53,822 nt of DNA from Ideonella aquatica (GTDB lineage Bacteria; Pseudomonadota; Gammaproteobacteria; Burkholderiales; Burkholderiaceae_C). The stretch covers positions 1 to 53,822 of the forward strand of contig NZ_JAGQDE010000027.1 of assembly GCF_018069755.1 (NCBI RefSeq), given 5' to 3'. The notes beneath the pieces were generated by a model. The model worked only from the letters and a program-made list of their open reading frames with translations. It was not told the origin of the DNA and searched no databases. Positions 37,012 to 46,146 of the stretch are shown here, piece by piece. Positions within the stretch are counted from its first letter, which is position 1; each line of letters opens with the position of its first letter. A program made the translations under genes and the position numbers.

Positions 37012-37884
37012 ATGGCCTCCCTGGGTCTGCCCCCGCCGCTGATGGTGCCGCGCGAGTCGCTGCGCCCGCCCAGCGCCGACAGCCCGCGCGCCGGGCTGGC
37101 GATGTCGGCGCTGGCGCATGCCGGGCTGCTGGCGGCCCTGGCCCTGGGTGTGCAGTGGCGCACCGAGGAGCCCACCGCCGTCAGCGCCGAGTTGTGGGCC
37201 GCGGTGCCGCAGATCGCCGCCCCCGCCCGGCCCGAGCCGGCCGAAGCGCCCGAGCCCACGCCGCCACCGCGCCCGGTGGTCACGCCCCCGGCGCCGCCCC
37301 CGGCGGCAGAGCGCGAAGCCGACATCGCGATCGAGAAGGCCCGCCGGCTGCGCGAGGAGAAGGCCCGCCAGGAGGCCGAGGACCAGCGCCGCAAGGAGCG
37401 CGAGCAGAAAGCCCAGCAGGACAAGGCGCAGCAGGAGAAAGCCGAGCGCGACAAGGCCGACAGGCTCGAAGCCCAGCGCAAGGAAAAGGCCGCCGAGGCC
37501 CAGCGCGAGAAACTGCGCCAGGAGCAGATGCGGCGCATGGCCGAGCAGTTGGGCGGTGGCCCCTCCGGCACGGGTGCGCCCGGCAGCACCGGCACCGCCG
37601 CGCGCGACGCCGGGCCATCGGCCAACTATGCCGGGCGCATCGTGGCCCGGATCAAGCCCAATATCGTGCTCACCGACGAGGTGATGGGCAACCCCCGCGC
37701 CGAGGTCGAGTTGCGCGTGGGCCCCGATGGCAGCATCATCGGGCGGCGCATCAGCCAGAGCAGCGGATCCAAGGTCTGGGACGAGGCGGTGCTGCGCGCG
37801 GTCGACCGCACCGGCATACTGCCCCGCGACACCGATGGCCGCGTGCCCTCCACCATCGTGGTCGGATTCCGGCCCCGCGACTGA
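37012..37884 (+). CDS. tolA: cell envelope integrity protein TolA
   Basis: A 290-residue TolA. A short cytoplasmic start, one membrane segment (about 29-46, GLAMSALAHAGLLAALALGV), a Pro-rich stretch, and a long charged coiled coil (about 105-180, rich in EKAR, KEREQKAQQ and DKAQQEKAERD) span the periplasm. A C-terminal TonB/TolA-like domain (about 205-290) has RIVARIKPN, VELRVGPDGSI, VWDEAVLRAVDRTG and the ending STIVVGFRPRD. TolA links TolQR to Pal at the outer membrane. The ATG at 37012 immediately follows the repeat. tolB and pal do not follow; an ECF sigma factor gene begins five bases after the stop. Confidence 0.93.
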   Translation: MASLGLPPPLMVPRESLRPPSADSPRAGLAMSALAHAGLLAALALGVQWRTEEPTAVSAELWAAVPQIAAPARPEPAEAPEPTPPPRPVVTPPAPPPAAEREADIAIEKARRLREEKARQEAEDQRRKEREQKAQQDKAQQEKAERDKADRLEAQRKEKAAEAQREKLRQEQMRRMAEQLGGGPSGTGAPGSTGTAARDAGPSANYAGRIVARIKPNIVLTDEVMGNPRAEVELRVGPDGSIIGRRISQSSGSKVWDEAVLRAVDRTGILPRDTDGRVPSTIVVGFRPRD

Positions 37885-37889
37885 CACCC

Positions 37890-38465
37890 ATGGACGACTT
37901 TGCCACCCGCGTTGAAGCCCTGCGTCCGCAGCTGATGCGCTACGCCCGCAGCCAGCTGCGCCATGAAGCCTGGGCCGAGGACGCAGTGCAGGACACGCTG
38001 CTGGCGGCGCTGGAGAAACCCCAATCCTTCACCGGCCAGTCGCAGCTGCGCACCTGGCTGGTGGGCATCCTCAAGCACAAGCTGGTCGACCAGCTGCGCC
38101 GCCAGCACCGCGAGGCCGCCCTGCCTGGTGACGACGACGAGACCGACCTGGACGAGCTGCTCTTCGACGCCTCCGGACATTGGCTCGAAGCGCCGGCCGA
38201 CTGGCCCTGCGTGCCCGAATCGGCGCTGGGTCAGCGCCAGTTCCTGACCGTGCTCGATGCCTGCGTCGAGAAGCTGCCCGCGGTGCAGGGCCGGGTGTTC
38301 CTGATGCGCGAATGGCTGGAGCTCGACAGCGACGAGGTCTGCCAGACGCTGGAGATCACCCCATCGAACCTGTGGGTGCTGCTGCACCGGGCGCGTCTGC
38401 GCCTGCGTGAGTGCCTGCAACAGCAATGGTTCGGCCAGGAGCTGGCCGTGAAGGGCGCCCGATGA
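37890..38465 (+). CDS. ECF-type sigma-70 family factor
   Basis: A 191-residue extracytoplasmic-function sigma factor. Region 2 (about 8-75) has RYARSQLRHEAWAEDAVQDT and TWLVGILKHKLVDQLRRQ, then a divergent linker, and region 4 (about 125-185) has LPAVQGRVFLMREW, the helix-turn-helix around SDEVCQTLEITPSN, and VLLHRARLRLRECL. It starts five bases after tolA and overlaps the next small gene by four bases. That gene has the form of a partner anti-sigma. Placing an ECF factor in the tolA transcript suggests an envelope-stress circuit; this is inference. Confidence 0.9.
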   Translation: MDDFATRVEALRPQLMRYARSQLRHEAWAEDAVQDTLLAALEKPQSFTGQSQLRTWLVGILKHKLVDQLRRQHREAALPGDDDETDLDELLFDASGHWLEAPADWPCVPESALGQRQFLTVLDACVEKLPAVQGRVFLMREWLELDSDEVCQTLEITPSNLWVLLHRARLRLRECLQQQWFGQELAVKGAR

Positions 38466-38683
38466 AACCCTGGCTGACCTGCCGGCAGGCCACCAGCCTG
38501 ACCCTGCTGAGCCAGGACCGCTCGCTGTCCTGGCTGCAGCGCCTGCAGTGGCGAGCCCACCTGGCGATGTGCGACGCCTGCGCGCGCTTCTCGAAGCAGC
38601 AGGACCTGATCCGGGGCGCGATGGGCCCCTGGCGCGCTTACCGCGACAACGAACGGCCCGGCGAGGACGAGCGGGCCGACTGA
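38462..38683 (+). CDS. small zinc-finger anti-sigma-like protein
   Basis: A 73-residue protein. The pattern C (residue 8) ... H-x3-C-x2-C (HLAMCDAC, about 31-38) resembles the zinc-binding core of ZAS/zf-HC2 anti-sigma factors. No membrane segment is present, so it would be a cytosolic partner. It is coupled to the sigma gene by an ATGA overlap. Its last 46 bases lie antisense to the end of the gene on the minus strand at 38638-39903. A redox- or zinc-sensitive anti-sigma is the likely role, by analogy. Confidence 0.78.
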   Translation: MKPWLTCRQATSLTLLSQDRSLSWLQRLQWRAHLAMCDACARFSKQQDLIRGAMGPWRAYRDNERPGEDERAD

Positions 38684-39903
38684 GCCGCCGCGCGCCGGAC
38701 CTGCGCCGCGGCCGGCTTTACCGCCTTGCCCTCGTCAATGTAGGCGTTGACCCGCTGCGGGATCACGTTGATGCTGCTGCCGTCGGCGAAGTAGTAGGTC
38801 TCGGCCTCGAGCACGCCGATGGCCTTGCCGTTGATGGCGATCGGCTGCCACACGCGGCGGCGCAGCTGGCTGCCCGCCGTGCGCTCGGTGACCAGGTTGT
38901 CGCCGTCGAGATACCACGCGCTCAGCGGACTGCGCTGCTCCGTGCCGTCCGACAGGAAGCGCTGCACCCGCTCGCCCGTGCCATCTCGGTAGAGGTGGAA
39001 GTAGAACGGGTTCATCGACTTCTCGAAGATCGCCGACTCCCAGATCCGGGCATTGGCACTGCCTGTGCCCCAGGCCGCGCCACCCACCGGCTTGATCACC
39101 GCTTGGGACCAGACCGCCTGAGGCACGCCGCCGGACATGTCGGCCGACATCCACTGCTCCATGCCCCGGCTGTCCGCCGTGGTCAGGCGCAGATAGCCCC
39201 GTTGCCCTCCAGCAGGCAGGGCAAACGACAACCAGCCATCCGCGCTGATGGCGTAAGGAAGGGTCACCCCCGTCGTGGCAAAGCTGAGCTGGCCACTTCC
39301 AAAGCTCACCACCTCCACCGGCAGCACCATGCCGACCTGATTGCCAGGCACCACCGAACCTGGCGCCGCCGACAGACCCGCCAGGGACACGCCGGGCACC
39401 AGGTCGCTGAGCGAGGCCGTCGAGGCTAAGGACCGATGAACCATGGGAATACCCTGGTCCGCCACGAAACCGCCCCAGCTGACCACCTTGCCAGCGTCGC
39501 AGCCATCGAGGATGGTGTCGGTGCCGGCGTAGGACATCTCCGACAAGCCCTTGCCGGGCTTTCCGCTGCGCACCCGGGTGCCGATCTGCTGCGTCTCGCG
39601 CCGGATGCGTGCTGGCAAGCCGTCGCAGTCGCCCACACCGTCGTATTCAGTCTGGACGGGCACATCGAGTGTGATCACCTGGAAGCCGCCGATCGAGCTC
39701 ACGCCCCCCTGCCCACGCCCCAAGTCGCTCACCACCGAGGCCCGGGTGCCGCCGGACCGGAGTTCGACCAGCAAGGCCTCGGATCGGCCATGACCGCGCT
39801 CGGCCACGTAGGCCACCGGCGTGGCGGCGAGCGCACCGCCTGCGGCCAGCACCGCCACAAGTCCCACGGCCGGCCAGGCGAAGCAGCGAAACATTGTCAA
39901 CAT
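38638..39903 (-). CDS. unrecognised secreted protein
   Basis: A 421-residue protein I do not recognise. The signal peptide covers about residues 1-26 (hydrophobic WPAVGLVAVLAAGGALA), cut before ATP. The body is beta-rich, with short repeats of Gly/Ser/Thr strands (VELRSGGTRASVV, GVSSIGGFQVITLD) and two Cys in GDCDGLP and DGCDAG that could bond. The C-terminal third has AIFEKSMNPFYFHLYRDGTG, WYLDGDNLVTERTAG and AYIDEGKAVKPAAAQVRRAA, ending with an Arg/Ser-rich tail. The start is the ATG at 39903, with AAAGGA eight bases before it. It is probably periplasmic or released, with no known domain visible. Its end overlaps the anti-sigma gene antisense. Confidence 0.7.
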   Translation of the reverse strand: MLTMFRCFAWPAVGLVAVLAAGGALAATPVAYVAERGHGRSEALLVELRSGGTRASVVSDLGRGQGGVSSIGGFQVITLDVPVQTEYDGVGDCDGLPARIRRETQQIGTRVRSGKPGKGLSEMSYAGTDTILDGCDAGKVVSWGGFVADQGIPMVHRSLASTASLSDLVPGVSLAGLSAAPGSVVPGNQVGMVLPVEVVSFGSGQLSFATTGVTLPYAISADGWLSFALPAGGQRGYLRLTTADSRGMEQWMSADMSGGVPQAVWSQAVIKPVGGAAWGTGSANARIWESAIFEKSMNPFYFHLYRDGTGERVQRFLSDGTEQRSPLSAWYLDGDNLVTERTAGSQLRRRVWQPIAINGKAIGVLEAETYYFADGSSINVIPQRVNAYIDEGKAVKPAAAQVRRAAAQSARSSSPGRSLSR

Positions 39904-40007
39904 CAGGGCATTCCTTTAGAGAGGGCCGCGGCCCCCAGGGCCGCACAAGGTGGCCGGCAGTCTAAGCACAAGCCGACAGGCTGTGCATCCCAATGTCCAC
40001 GGATGGC

Positions 40008-40655
40008 TCAGCTGATCGTGCCACCGATGTCACGGCGATCGGGCCCACCCGCAACGACACAGGCCAGCATGGCGCGCAGCCCGCGCAGTTGATCATCCAG
40101 GGGTATCGCCGATGCCGCGCCAGGGTCCGCTCCCATGCCGCTCGCCCATGGCACATGCACAAAACCGGCGGGCACCCGAGGGCGTCGCCGCAGCGCATGC
40201 AGCAGGCTGTAGAACACCTGATTGCAGACGAAGCTGCCTGCACTCAGCGACAGCTCGGCCGGCACCCCCACCTGCTGGGCAGCATGCACCATGGCCTTCA
40301 CCGGAAGGCGGCTGAAATAGGCCGCGGGCGCCCCGGTCACCACCGCTTGATCGGTCGGCTGGGCCCCGTCGTTGTCGGGGATGCGGGCATCGACCAGGTT
40401 CACCGCCACACGCTCCACCGACAGCGCCGCGCGCGCCCCTGCCAGGCCCAGGCAGACGACCGCCGACGGAGCATCCGCCAGCGCACGGCGCAGTGTCGAC
40501 GCCGCCGCATCGAAACTGCAGGGCAGGCAAGACGAGCGCAGGGTCCATGTTCCCAGCCGCTCGCCATCCAGCTGCCGGGCCAGCTCCCAGGACGGATTCA
40601 AGGCATCGCCCGCAAACGGCTCAAAGCCGGTCAACAGCAGCCAGGGCGCGGTCAT
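40008..40655 (-). CDS. pcp: pyroglutamyl-peptidase I
   Basis: Pcp removes N-terminal pyroglutamate from peptides in the cytosol. The 215-residue protein has the C15 peptidase pattern: TGFEPFAGDALNPSWE at the start, the catalytic Glu in SVERVAVNL (about 79), catalytic Cys144 in SAGSFVCNQVFY, and the catalytic His in GFVHVPWAS (about 165). The start ATG at 40655 begins MTAPWLLLTGFEPF, the usual position of the fold; a longer frame upstream has no such sequence. It is divergent from the GspE-like gene across about 145 bp. Confidence 0.95.
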   Translation of the reverse strand: MTAPWLLLTGFEPFAGDALNPSWELARQLDGERLGTWTLRSSCLPCSFDAAASTLRRALADAPSAVVCLGLAGARAALSVERVAVNLVDARIPDNDGAQPTDQAVVTGAPAAYFSRLPVKAMVHAAQQVGVPAELSLSAGSFVCNQVFYSLLHALRRRPRVPAGFVHVPWASGMGADPGAASAIPLDDQLRGLRAMLACVVAGGPDRRDIGGTIS

Positions 40656-40801
40656 CGGTACTCCGGGCAGGGGGTCGAGAGGGACAGGACCGGCGGTCCA
40701 CGGCGCCAGGATTGGGCGACCGGGACGGCCCTGTTCACTGCTTTGCCGCGCCCAGGTCACCACTAGGATCGACATCGCTCCGTCGTCCATTTTGCGACAC
40801 C

Positions 40802-43327
40802 ATGCCTGACAGCACGCCACCCGATCTCCCTCCCCTGGAGGGTCTGGACCTGATCGCCTCCGATCACCCGGGGACGTCGTCGCTCGCCTGGCCCGCCCCG
40901 CCCTATCCGGCCTATGCGCTGACCCAGCCCTTGCTCAAGGGCGAGGAGTGCCTGATCGAAGGCCTCAATGGCCGCACCATGCAGGCCGAGTTGATCGCCT
41001 TCGAGCCCGCCATGGGCCATGTGATGGTGCGGGTGCCGCCCTCGCGCAATGCCATGCCGCTGCGCCTGACGCAGTTCCGCCGCGTCGCGCTGCCGCGCAT
41101 CCTGCGCCCCGATCCGCCACCCGGCCAAGCCCACCCCGAGGCGCTGATCGACTTCCATCCGCAGGTGGACTACCGCGTGGTGCTGCGCGACGCACCAGCC
41201 CTGAGCGGCAAGACCATCGGCCACGTCGAGACGGCGCAAGGCCTGTACCTGTTCCCGCCGGTGGAGCCCGCCAGCGACGAAGTGACCCGGCTGTTCGTGC
41301 CGCGCGACGCCTTCGTGTCCTGGGACATGGGCCCCAGCCTGGGCCAGCAGCTGCTGGCCGACTCCTCCGCCACGCCTGACCAGATCCAGGCTGCCCTGGC
41401 CGAGCAGGCCCAGTTGCGCCAGCAGCGCGTGGGCGATGTGCTGCTGCAGCAGAAGATCGTCACGCCCGAGCAGCTCGCCACGGCACTGGACACCCAGTCG
41501 CGCATGCCGATGGTGCGCATCGGCGAGGCCCTGGTCGCGCTGGGCTACATCAGCCAGCCGCAGCTGGAGGCCGCCCTGGACCAGCAGCGCAGCAACAAGG
41601 GCCTGCCGCTGGGCGAGCTGTTGGTCACCCGCGGCGACATCAAGCGCCACGAGTTGCGCACCGCGCTGGCCCGCAAGATGGGCTATCCGGTGGTGGACGT
41701 CGAAGCCTATCCGATCGATCCGGCCGCGATCTCGCGCCTGCCGCTGGGCGCTGCGCGGCGATTGCTGGCAGTGCCGCTGTCGGAGATGAACGGCCGCCTG
41801 GTGCTGGCCATCGACGACCCGTCCAAGCGCCAGGCGATCGACGAGATCGAGTTCATCACCCAGTCCAAGGTGATGCCCGTGCTGCCGATCCAGGAGGACA
41901 TGGCGCTGCTGGTGCAGTCCATCTATGCGCGCCACGGCATCACCGAGGCCACCGCCACCGCGACGCTGGAAGGTTCGGGCCTGGCCGCGCTGGACGAGGG
42001 TGGCACCGGCAAGCTGCTGGCCGCGCTGGAAGAGGCGCCCCAGGAACGCGACCTGGTCGAGGACAAGCCGGTCGAGCAGTCCGACAACTCGCTGGTGCGG
42101 CTGATCAACACCATGATCTATGAGGCGCACCAGCAAAACGTCTCCGACATCCACATCGAGGCCCAGCCCGGGCGCGAGAAGGTGCGCATCCGCTTCCGCC
42201 GCGACGGCGTGCTCAAGCCCTACCTGGAGCTGCCCCACACCTACCGCCAGGCGCTGTTGGCGCGCATCAAGATCATGTGCGACCTCGACATCTCCGAGCG
42301 TCGTCGGCCGCAGGACGGCAAGATCAACTTCGCCCGCTTCGTGCCCAGCTGCCCGATCGAGCTGCGCGTGGCCACCATCCCCACCAACAACAACCTCGAG
42401 GATGCTGTGCTGCGGATCCTGGCGTCCGCCAAGCCGATCCCGCTGGCCAACCTGGGGCTGTCACCGGCCAACCGCAGCGCGCTGGTGCGTGCGATCGAGC
42501 GGCCTTATGGCATGGTGCTGTGCGTGGGCCCCACCGGCTCGGGCAAGACCACCACGCTGCACTCGGCGATGGCCGAGATCAACACCCCGGACCGCAAGAT
42601 CTGGACGGCCGAGGACCCGGTGGAAATCACCCAGGCCGGCCTGCGCCAGGTGCAAGTGAACCCGAAGATCGACTGGACCTTCGCCCGCGCGCTGCGCGCC
42701 TTCCTGCGCGCCGACCCGGACGTGATCATGGTGGGCGAAATCCGCGACGCCGAGACCGCGCAGATCGCGGTGGAGTCCTCGCTGACCGGCCACCTGGTGA
42801 TGTCCACGCTGCACACCAACAGCGCCGCCGAGACGGTCACCCGCCTGCTGGACATGGGCATGGACCCGTTCAACTTTGCTGACTCGCTGCTGGCCGTGCT
42901 GGCCCAGCGCCTGGTGCGCCGGATCTGCCCGAAATGCCGGCAGTCCACACCCATCGGCGCCGAGCCGCTGCAGGAGCTGGTCGACGACTACCTGCATGCC
43001 TGGGGCGAGGCCGAGAATCGCCCCAACCCCGACGCGCTGATCGCCGACTGGACCACCCGCTTCGGCCGCGACGGCAAGCTGCTGGCCTGGCGCAGCCCGG
43101 GCTGCGACCACTGCGAGGGCAGCGGCTTTCGCGGTCGCGCCGGCCTGCATGAGCTGCTCAGCGTCAGTCGCGGTGTGCGCCACCTGATCCAGACCGGCTC
43201 ACGCGCCGAGCTGATCCAGGCCCAGGCCATCGCCGAGGGCATGCGCACGCTGCGCCAGGATGGCATCGAGAAGGTGCTGCAGGGCATCACCACCATCGAG
43301 GAAGTGCGCGCCACCTCGAACACCTGA
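40802..43327 (+). CDS. GspE/PilB-family secretion ATPase
   Basis: An 841-residue ATPase. The N-terminal about 160 residues are a separate domain of unclear type (GRTMQAELIAFEPAMGHVMVRVP). A MshEN/GspE N-terminal domain, with helix-rich repeats such as IQAALAEQAQLRQQRVGDVLL, runs from about 185 to 385. The AAA-type motor (about 440-830) has GPTGSGKT at 576-583, the Walker B DPDVIMVGEIRD and the tetracysteine zinc site CPKC (709-712) and CDHC (768-771). It powers assembly of a type II secretion or type IV pilus machine, but no partner genes are next to it. The ATG at 40802 follows a gap shared with the divergent pcp. The long N-terminus is unlike plain PilB. Confidence 0.9.
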   Translation: MPDSTPPDLPPLEGLDLIASDHPGTSSLAWPAPPYPAYALTQPLLKGEECLIEGLNGRTMQAELIAFEPAMGHVMVRVPPSRNAMPLRLTQFRRVALPRILRPDPPPGQAHPEALIDFHPQVDYRVVLRDAPALSGKTIGHVETAQGLYLFPPVEPASDEVTRLFVPRDAFVSWDMGPSLGQQLLADSSATPDQIQAALAEQAQLRQQRVGDVLLQQKIVTPEQLATALDTQSRMPMVRIGEALVALGYISQPQLEAALDQQRSNKGLPLGELLVTRGDIKRHELRTALARKMGYPVVDVEAYPIDPAAISRLPLGAARRLLAVPLSEMNGRLVLAIDDPSKRQAIDEIEFITQSKVMPVLPIQEDMALLVQSIYARHGITEATATATLEGSGLAALDEGGTGKLLAALEEAPQERDLVEDKPVEQSDNSLVRLINTMIYEAHQQNVSDIHIEAQPGREKVRIRFRRDGVLKPYLELPHTYRQALLARIKIMCDLDISERRRPQDGKINFARFVPSCPIELRVATIPTNNNLEDAVLRILASAKPIPLANLGLSPANRSALVRAIERPYGMVLCVGPTGSGKTTTLHSAMAEINTPDRKIWTAEDPVEITQAGLRQVQVNPKIDWTFARALRAFLRADPDVIMVGEIRDAETAQIAVESSLTGHLVMSTLHTNSAAETVTRLLDMGMDPFNFADSLLAVLAQRLVRRICPKCRQSTPIGAEPLQELVDDYLHAWGEAENRPNPDALIADWTTRFGRDGKLLAWRSPGCDHCEGSGFRGRAGLHELLSVSRGVRHLIQTGSRAELIQAQAIAEGMRTLRQDGIEKVLQGITTIEEVRATSNT

Positions 43328-43331
43328 GCCC

Positions 43332-43352
43332 GCGGGAGGCCAGGCCTCCCGC
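43332..43352. terminator. bidirectional terminator between the ATPase and metalloprotease genes
   Basis: GCGGGAGG (43332-43339) and CCTCCCGC (43345-43352) form a perfect 8-bp stem around CCAGG. It lies between the convergent stops at 43327 and 43361 and can end transcription from both sides. Confidence 0.65.
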
Positions 43353-43360
43353 TGCCCGAC

Positions 43361-46108
43361 TCAGATGCCGCTGCGCTGCAGCGGCGCCTCCAGCGCCAGC
43401 TTCAGCGTGCGGCTCAGGTCGGCCAGGTGCGCCACCTTCATCGCCGACCCCTGACCCGCGGCCTGCGCCTTGTCCAGCTGGCGCAGCAGCCGCTGCGCCT
43501 GGGCGCGCCACAGCGCGCGCGCATCCGCCCGGCTGCCGGGCGCCGGCCGCAGCAGGCGCTCGGCCAGACGCGCCGCATGGTCGCGCTGCAGCTCACGCCG
43601 CGCCGCCGGAATCTCGCGGTTGCCCAGCGCGTCGGACCAGACCGCCTTGCCGATCGTGTCGATCAACTCCGACAGCGCCAGCGCCTGGCCCGGCCGGTCG
43701 ACCTTGGCTTCGTTGTCGAGCACACGCGCCACCACGCTGTCGCTCATCAGTTGGGCCAGCACGGCGCGCTGCAGGTCGAGCACCATGCCCTCGACCGAGA
43801 AATCGGTGGGCACCAGCTCGCCGCTGTCGAAACGGCCAAGGTAGTCGGTCGCCAGCTTGCGCGCCAGCGACGGCGAGATGGCCAGGCCATCGGCCGCCAG
43901 CACCTGGTTGGCCACCAGCTGCAGCGCCTCGCGCTGCACGGCCGGCGGCACCGGTTGCAACGGGTCACGCCCGCTGCCGGGGAAATCGCGCAGCGTGCGC
44001 AGGCCGCCGATCTGTCGCAGCAGGGTGCCCACGGAGCGGCCGGCGTCGCGCAGCGCAAAGCTGATCGAGCGGCGCAGCACGGTGTAGTCCTCGGTGGGCT
44101 TGAGCGGCCGGCTCTCCTGGCGCTGGATCAGATCGCGGGCAATGGCCAGACGCTTGCGGGCGAACCACACCGGGTCGGTGCCCAGGTCCATCTGCAACGA
44201 GTCAGGGTCGATGCCCAGCGAGTTGTCCTCGTCGGTGCCGTAGGCCAGCTCGGGCTCGGCGCTGCGGCCGGCGATGCGCATCAGCTCGGCCCCCTCCTGC
44301 GCCGGATCGACCGGCTTGTAGCCGTACTCGATGGCCCAGTAGTCATAGGGACCCAGCACCGTCTGGAACGGCATGCCGCCGCGCTGGCCCGGCGCCGGCA
44401 GGTTGATGGGCGCGTACTCCATCACTGATCCAGCCAGGCCGTTGCGACGGGTGAACTCGGGATCGTCGAGCTGGGCGTCGGTGTAGATGCGCGAGGAGCG
44501 AAAGTTGTGGCGCAGGCCCAGCGTGTGGCCCACCTCGTGCAGCGTGGTGTCTTCCAGGTAGGCCTGGACAAAGGCCTCCGCCTCTGGGCTGTCGGGGTCC
44601 AGCTCGCCTCGGGCCTCCAGCACATCCAGCGCGTAAGACAGCTGCTCGGCGGCCTCGTCGGCGTGGTCGCAGGCCGCTTCGCCGGGCCCGCCCAGCTGCG
44701 GTGCCTGCAGGATCGCCTCCCATTGGGTGTGGGCCCGCGGCGCCAGAATCTGCGCCCGCGCGTGGCGCTGGTTGCGGCTGGACAAGCTCTCGAAGCCGAT
44801 GTCGGCGTCCAGGATTTCGCCGCTGCGTGGATCCACCTGGCTGGGCCCGATGGCACCGAACTGCGGCCGGGCGTTGGTCATCCAGCGGATCGACGCCGCC
44901 CCCACATCGAGCGTGTCAAAGCTGTCCTCGGGCCCCTGTTGCTTGACGACCAGCGCGTCCTTGAAGCCGATGCGCTCGAAGGCCGCGTTCCAGCCCAGCA
45001 CGCCGCGGGCGATGGCGTCGCGGTACTTCAGCGGAATGTTGCGGTCCAGCCAGAAGGTGATGGGCTTGACCGGCTCGGACAGGGCCGCGGCCGGGTCCTT
45101 CTTTTCCAGGCGCCAGCGGTTGATGAAGCGTTGGCGCGGTTGCAGACGCTGGTCGTTGCCGAAATCGTCCACCGCGGTGGTGAAGTAGCCCACGCGGGGG
45201 TCGGCGCGGCGCGGCGCCATGGCCTCGGCCGGCAGGCGCACGAGCGAGTAATGCAGGGTCAGGAACAGGCTGCGCGCGTCGGGCAGCGTGGTCGGCAGCG
45301 TGGGCTGCGGCGTGGTGGGCGGCGCCCCCGGCTGGGGCTGGGCCAGCGTCGGGGCCAGGTAGTGCGCCTGCACGCGCAGCATCGTCTCGTCGGCGTTGCC
45401 GCGCAGATCCACCACGGCCGAGTTGGCCTTGTCGAAGTTGTACGCCTGCCGGTACTGGCGCTGCAGCGTCATGCCCATGCCCAGCAGGTCAGTCACGAAC
45501 AGCGCGTTGGCATCGATCAGGATGGCCTTGCTGTCCGGGTGCGGCTGGCTGGCCACGCTGGTGCTGCCCAGCAGACTGTCCGAGAACGCCGCCTTGACCG
45601 CCACGGCTTCGGGCGTGCCTGCGGCCGCGGTGTACTGGTCGTTACGCGCCACCATCTGCACCTGGTTGGCGATGCGACGGAACTCCACCACCTGGGCACG
45701 TCCCCAGGGCTGCCAGCGGCCCACCATCAGGCCGCCAAACAGGCCGTTCTCGCCCAGGCCCTGGGCCAGCTTGGGCGACAGGAAAAAGGGCTTGCCCAGG
45801 TCCTCGGGGCGCAGCTCCAGCCAGACCTTGTCGTCCTTCTGCCACAGCGGCAGCAGGCCGTCGATGCGCTTGGCGTCCTTGGTGACCGTGGCAAAGGCCG
45901 GCTGGCCACCGGCCGTCGCCGCACCCGCCGCGGCGGTGGGCGCTGCGCCAGGGCGGGCCGCATCGGGCTTGGCCGCGGCCGCCGCCTTCGCGGTATCGGC
46001 GGAAGCCGGGCTGCTGCCCAGGCCGGGCACGCTGGCGCATCCCCCCAGCAGGGCCAGGGCGGCCAGGCCGGCCGCGGTGCGAACGAAGGATCGGTGGGTC
46101 AGGCTCAT
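43361..46108 (-). CDS. secreted zinc-dependent metalloprotease lipoprotein
   Basis: A 915-residue protein with a lipoprotein signal peptide (LGGCAS, Cys near residue 24). A low-complexity Ala/Pro linker (about 30-65) precedes a DUF5117-type region. The metalloprotease site HEVGHTLGLRH (524-534) has the three zinc ligands of the metzincin class, and an RNGLAGSVMEY sequence downstream is consistent with a Met-turn. This matches the DUF5117/DUF4953 family of predicted envelope metallopeptidases. The substrate is unknown. The ATG at 46108 begins MSLTHRSF just before the signal peptide. The next gene upstream, 38 bp away on the same strand, is a TetR regulator, so they may be one transcript. Confidence 0.85.
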   Translation of the reverse strand: MSLTHRSFVRTAAGLAALALLGGCASVPGLGSSPASADTAKAAAAAKPDAARPGAAPTAAAGAATAGGQPAFATVTKDAKRIDGLLPLWQKDDKVWLELRPEDLGKPFFLSPKLAQGLGENGLFGGLMVGRWQPWGRAQVVEFRRIANQVQMVARNDQYTAAAGTPEAVAVKAAFSDSLLGSTSVASQPHPDSKAILIDANALFVTDLLGMGMTLQRQYRQAYNFDKANSAVVDLRGNADETMLRVQAHYLAPTLAQPQPGAPPTTPQPTLPTTLPDARSLFLTLHYSLVRLPAEAMAPRRADPRVGYFTTAVDDFGNDQRLQPRQRFINRWRLEKKDPAAALSEPVKPITFWLDRNIPLKYRDAIARGVLGWNAAFERIGFKDALVVKQQGPEDSFDTLDVGAASIRWMTNARPQFGAIGPSQVDPRSGEILDADIGFESLSSRNQRHARAQILAPRAHTQWEAILQAPQLGGPGEAACDHADEAAEQLSYALDVLEARGELDPDSPEAEAFVQAYLEDTTLHEVGHTLGLRHNFRSSRIYTDAQLDDPEFTRRNGLAGSVMEYAPINLPAPGQRGGMPFQTVLGPYDYWAIEYGYKPVDPAQEGAELMRIAGRSAEPELAYGTDEDNSLGIDPDSLQMDLGTDPVWFARKRLAIARDLIQRQESRPLKPTEDYTVLRRSISFALRDAGRSVGTLLRQIGGLRTLRDFPGSGRDPLQPVPPAVQREALQLVANQVLAADGLAISPSLARKLATDYLGRFDSGELVPTDFSVEGMVLDLQRAVLAQLMSDSVVARVLDNEAKVDRPGQALALSELIDTIGKAVWSDALGNREIPAARRELQRDHAARLAERLLRPAPGSRADARALWRAQAQRLLRQLDKAQAAGQGSAMKVAHLADLSRTLKLALEAPLQRSGI

Positions 46109-46146
46109 TGGACGGGGTCGGTACAACGGGGGAAAGATCCGGCGGC

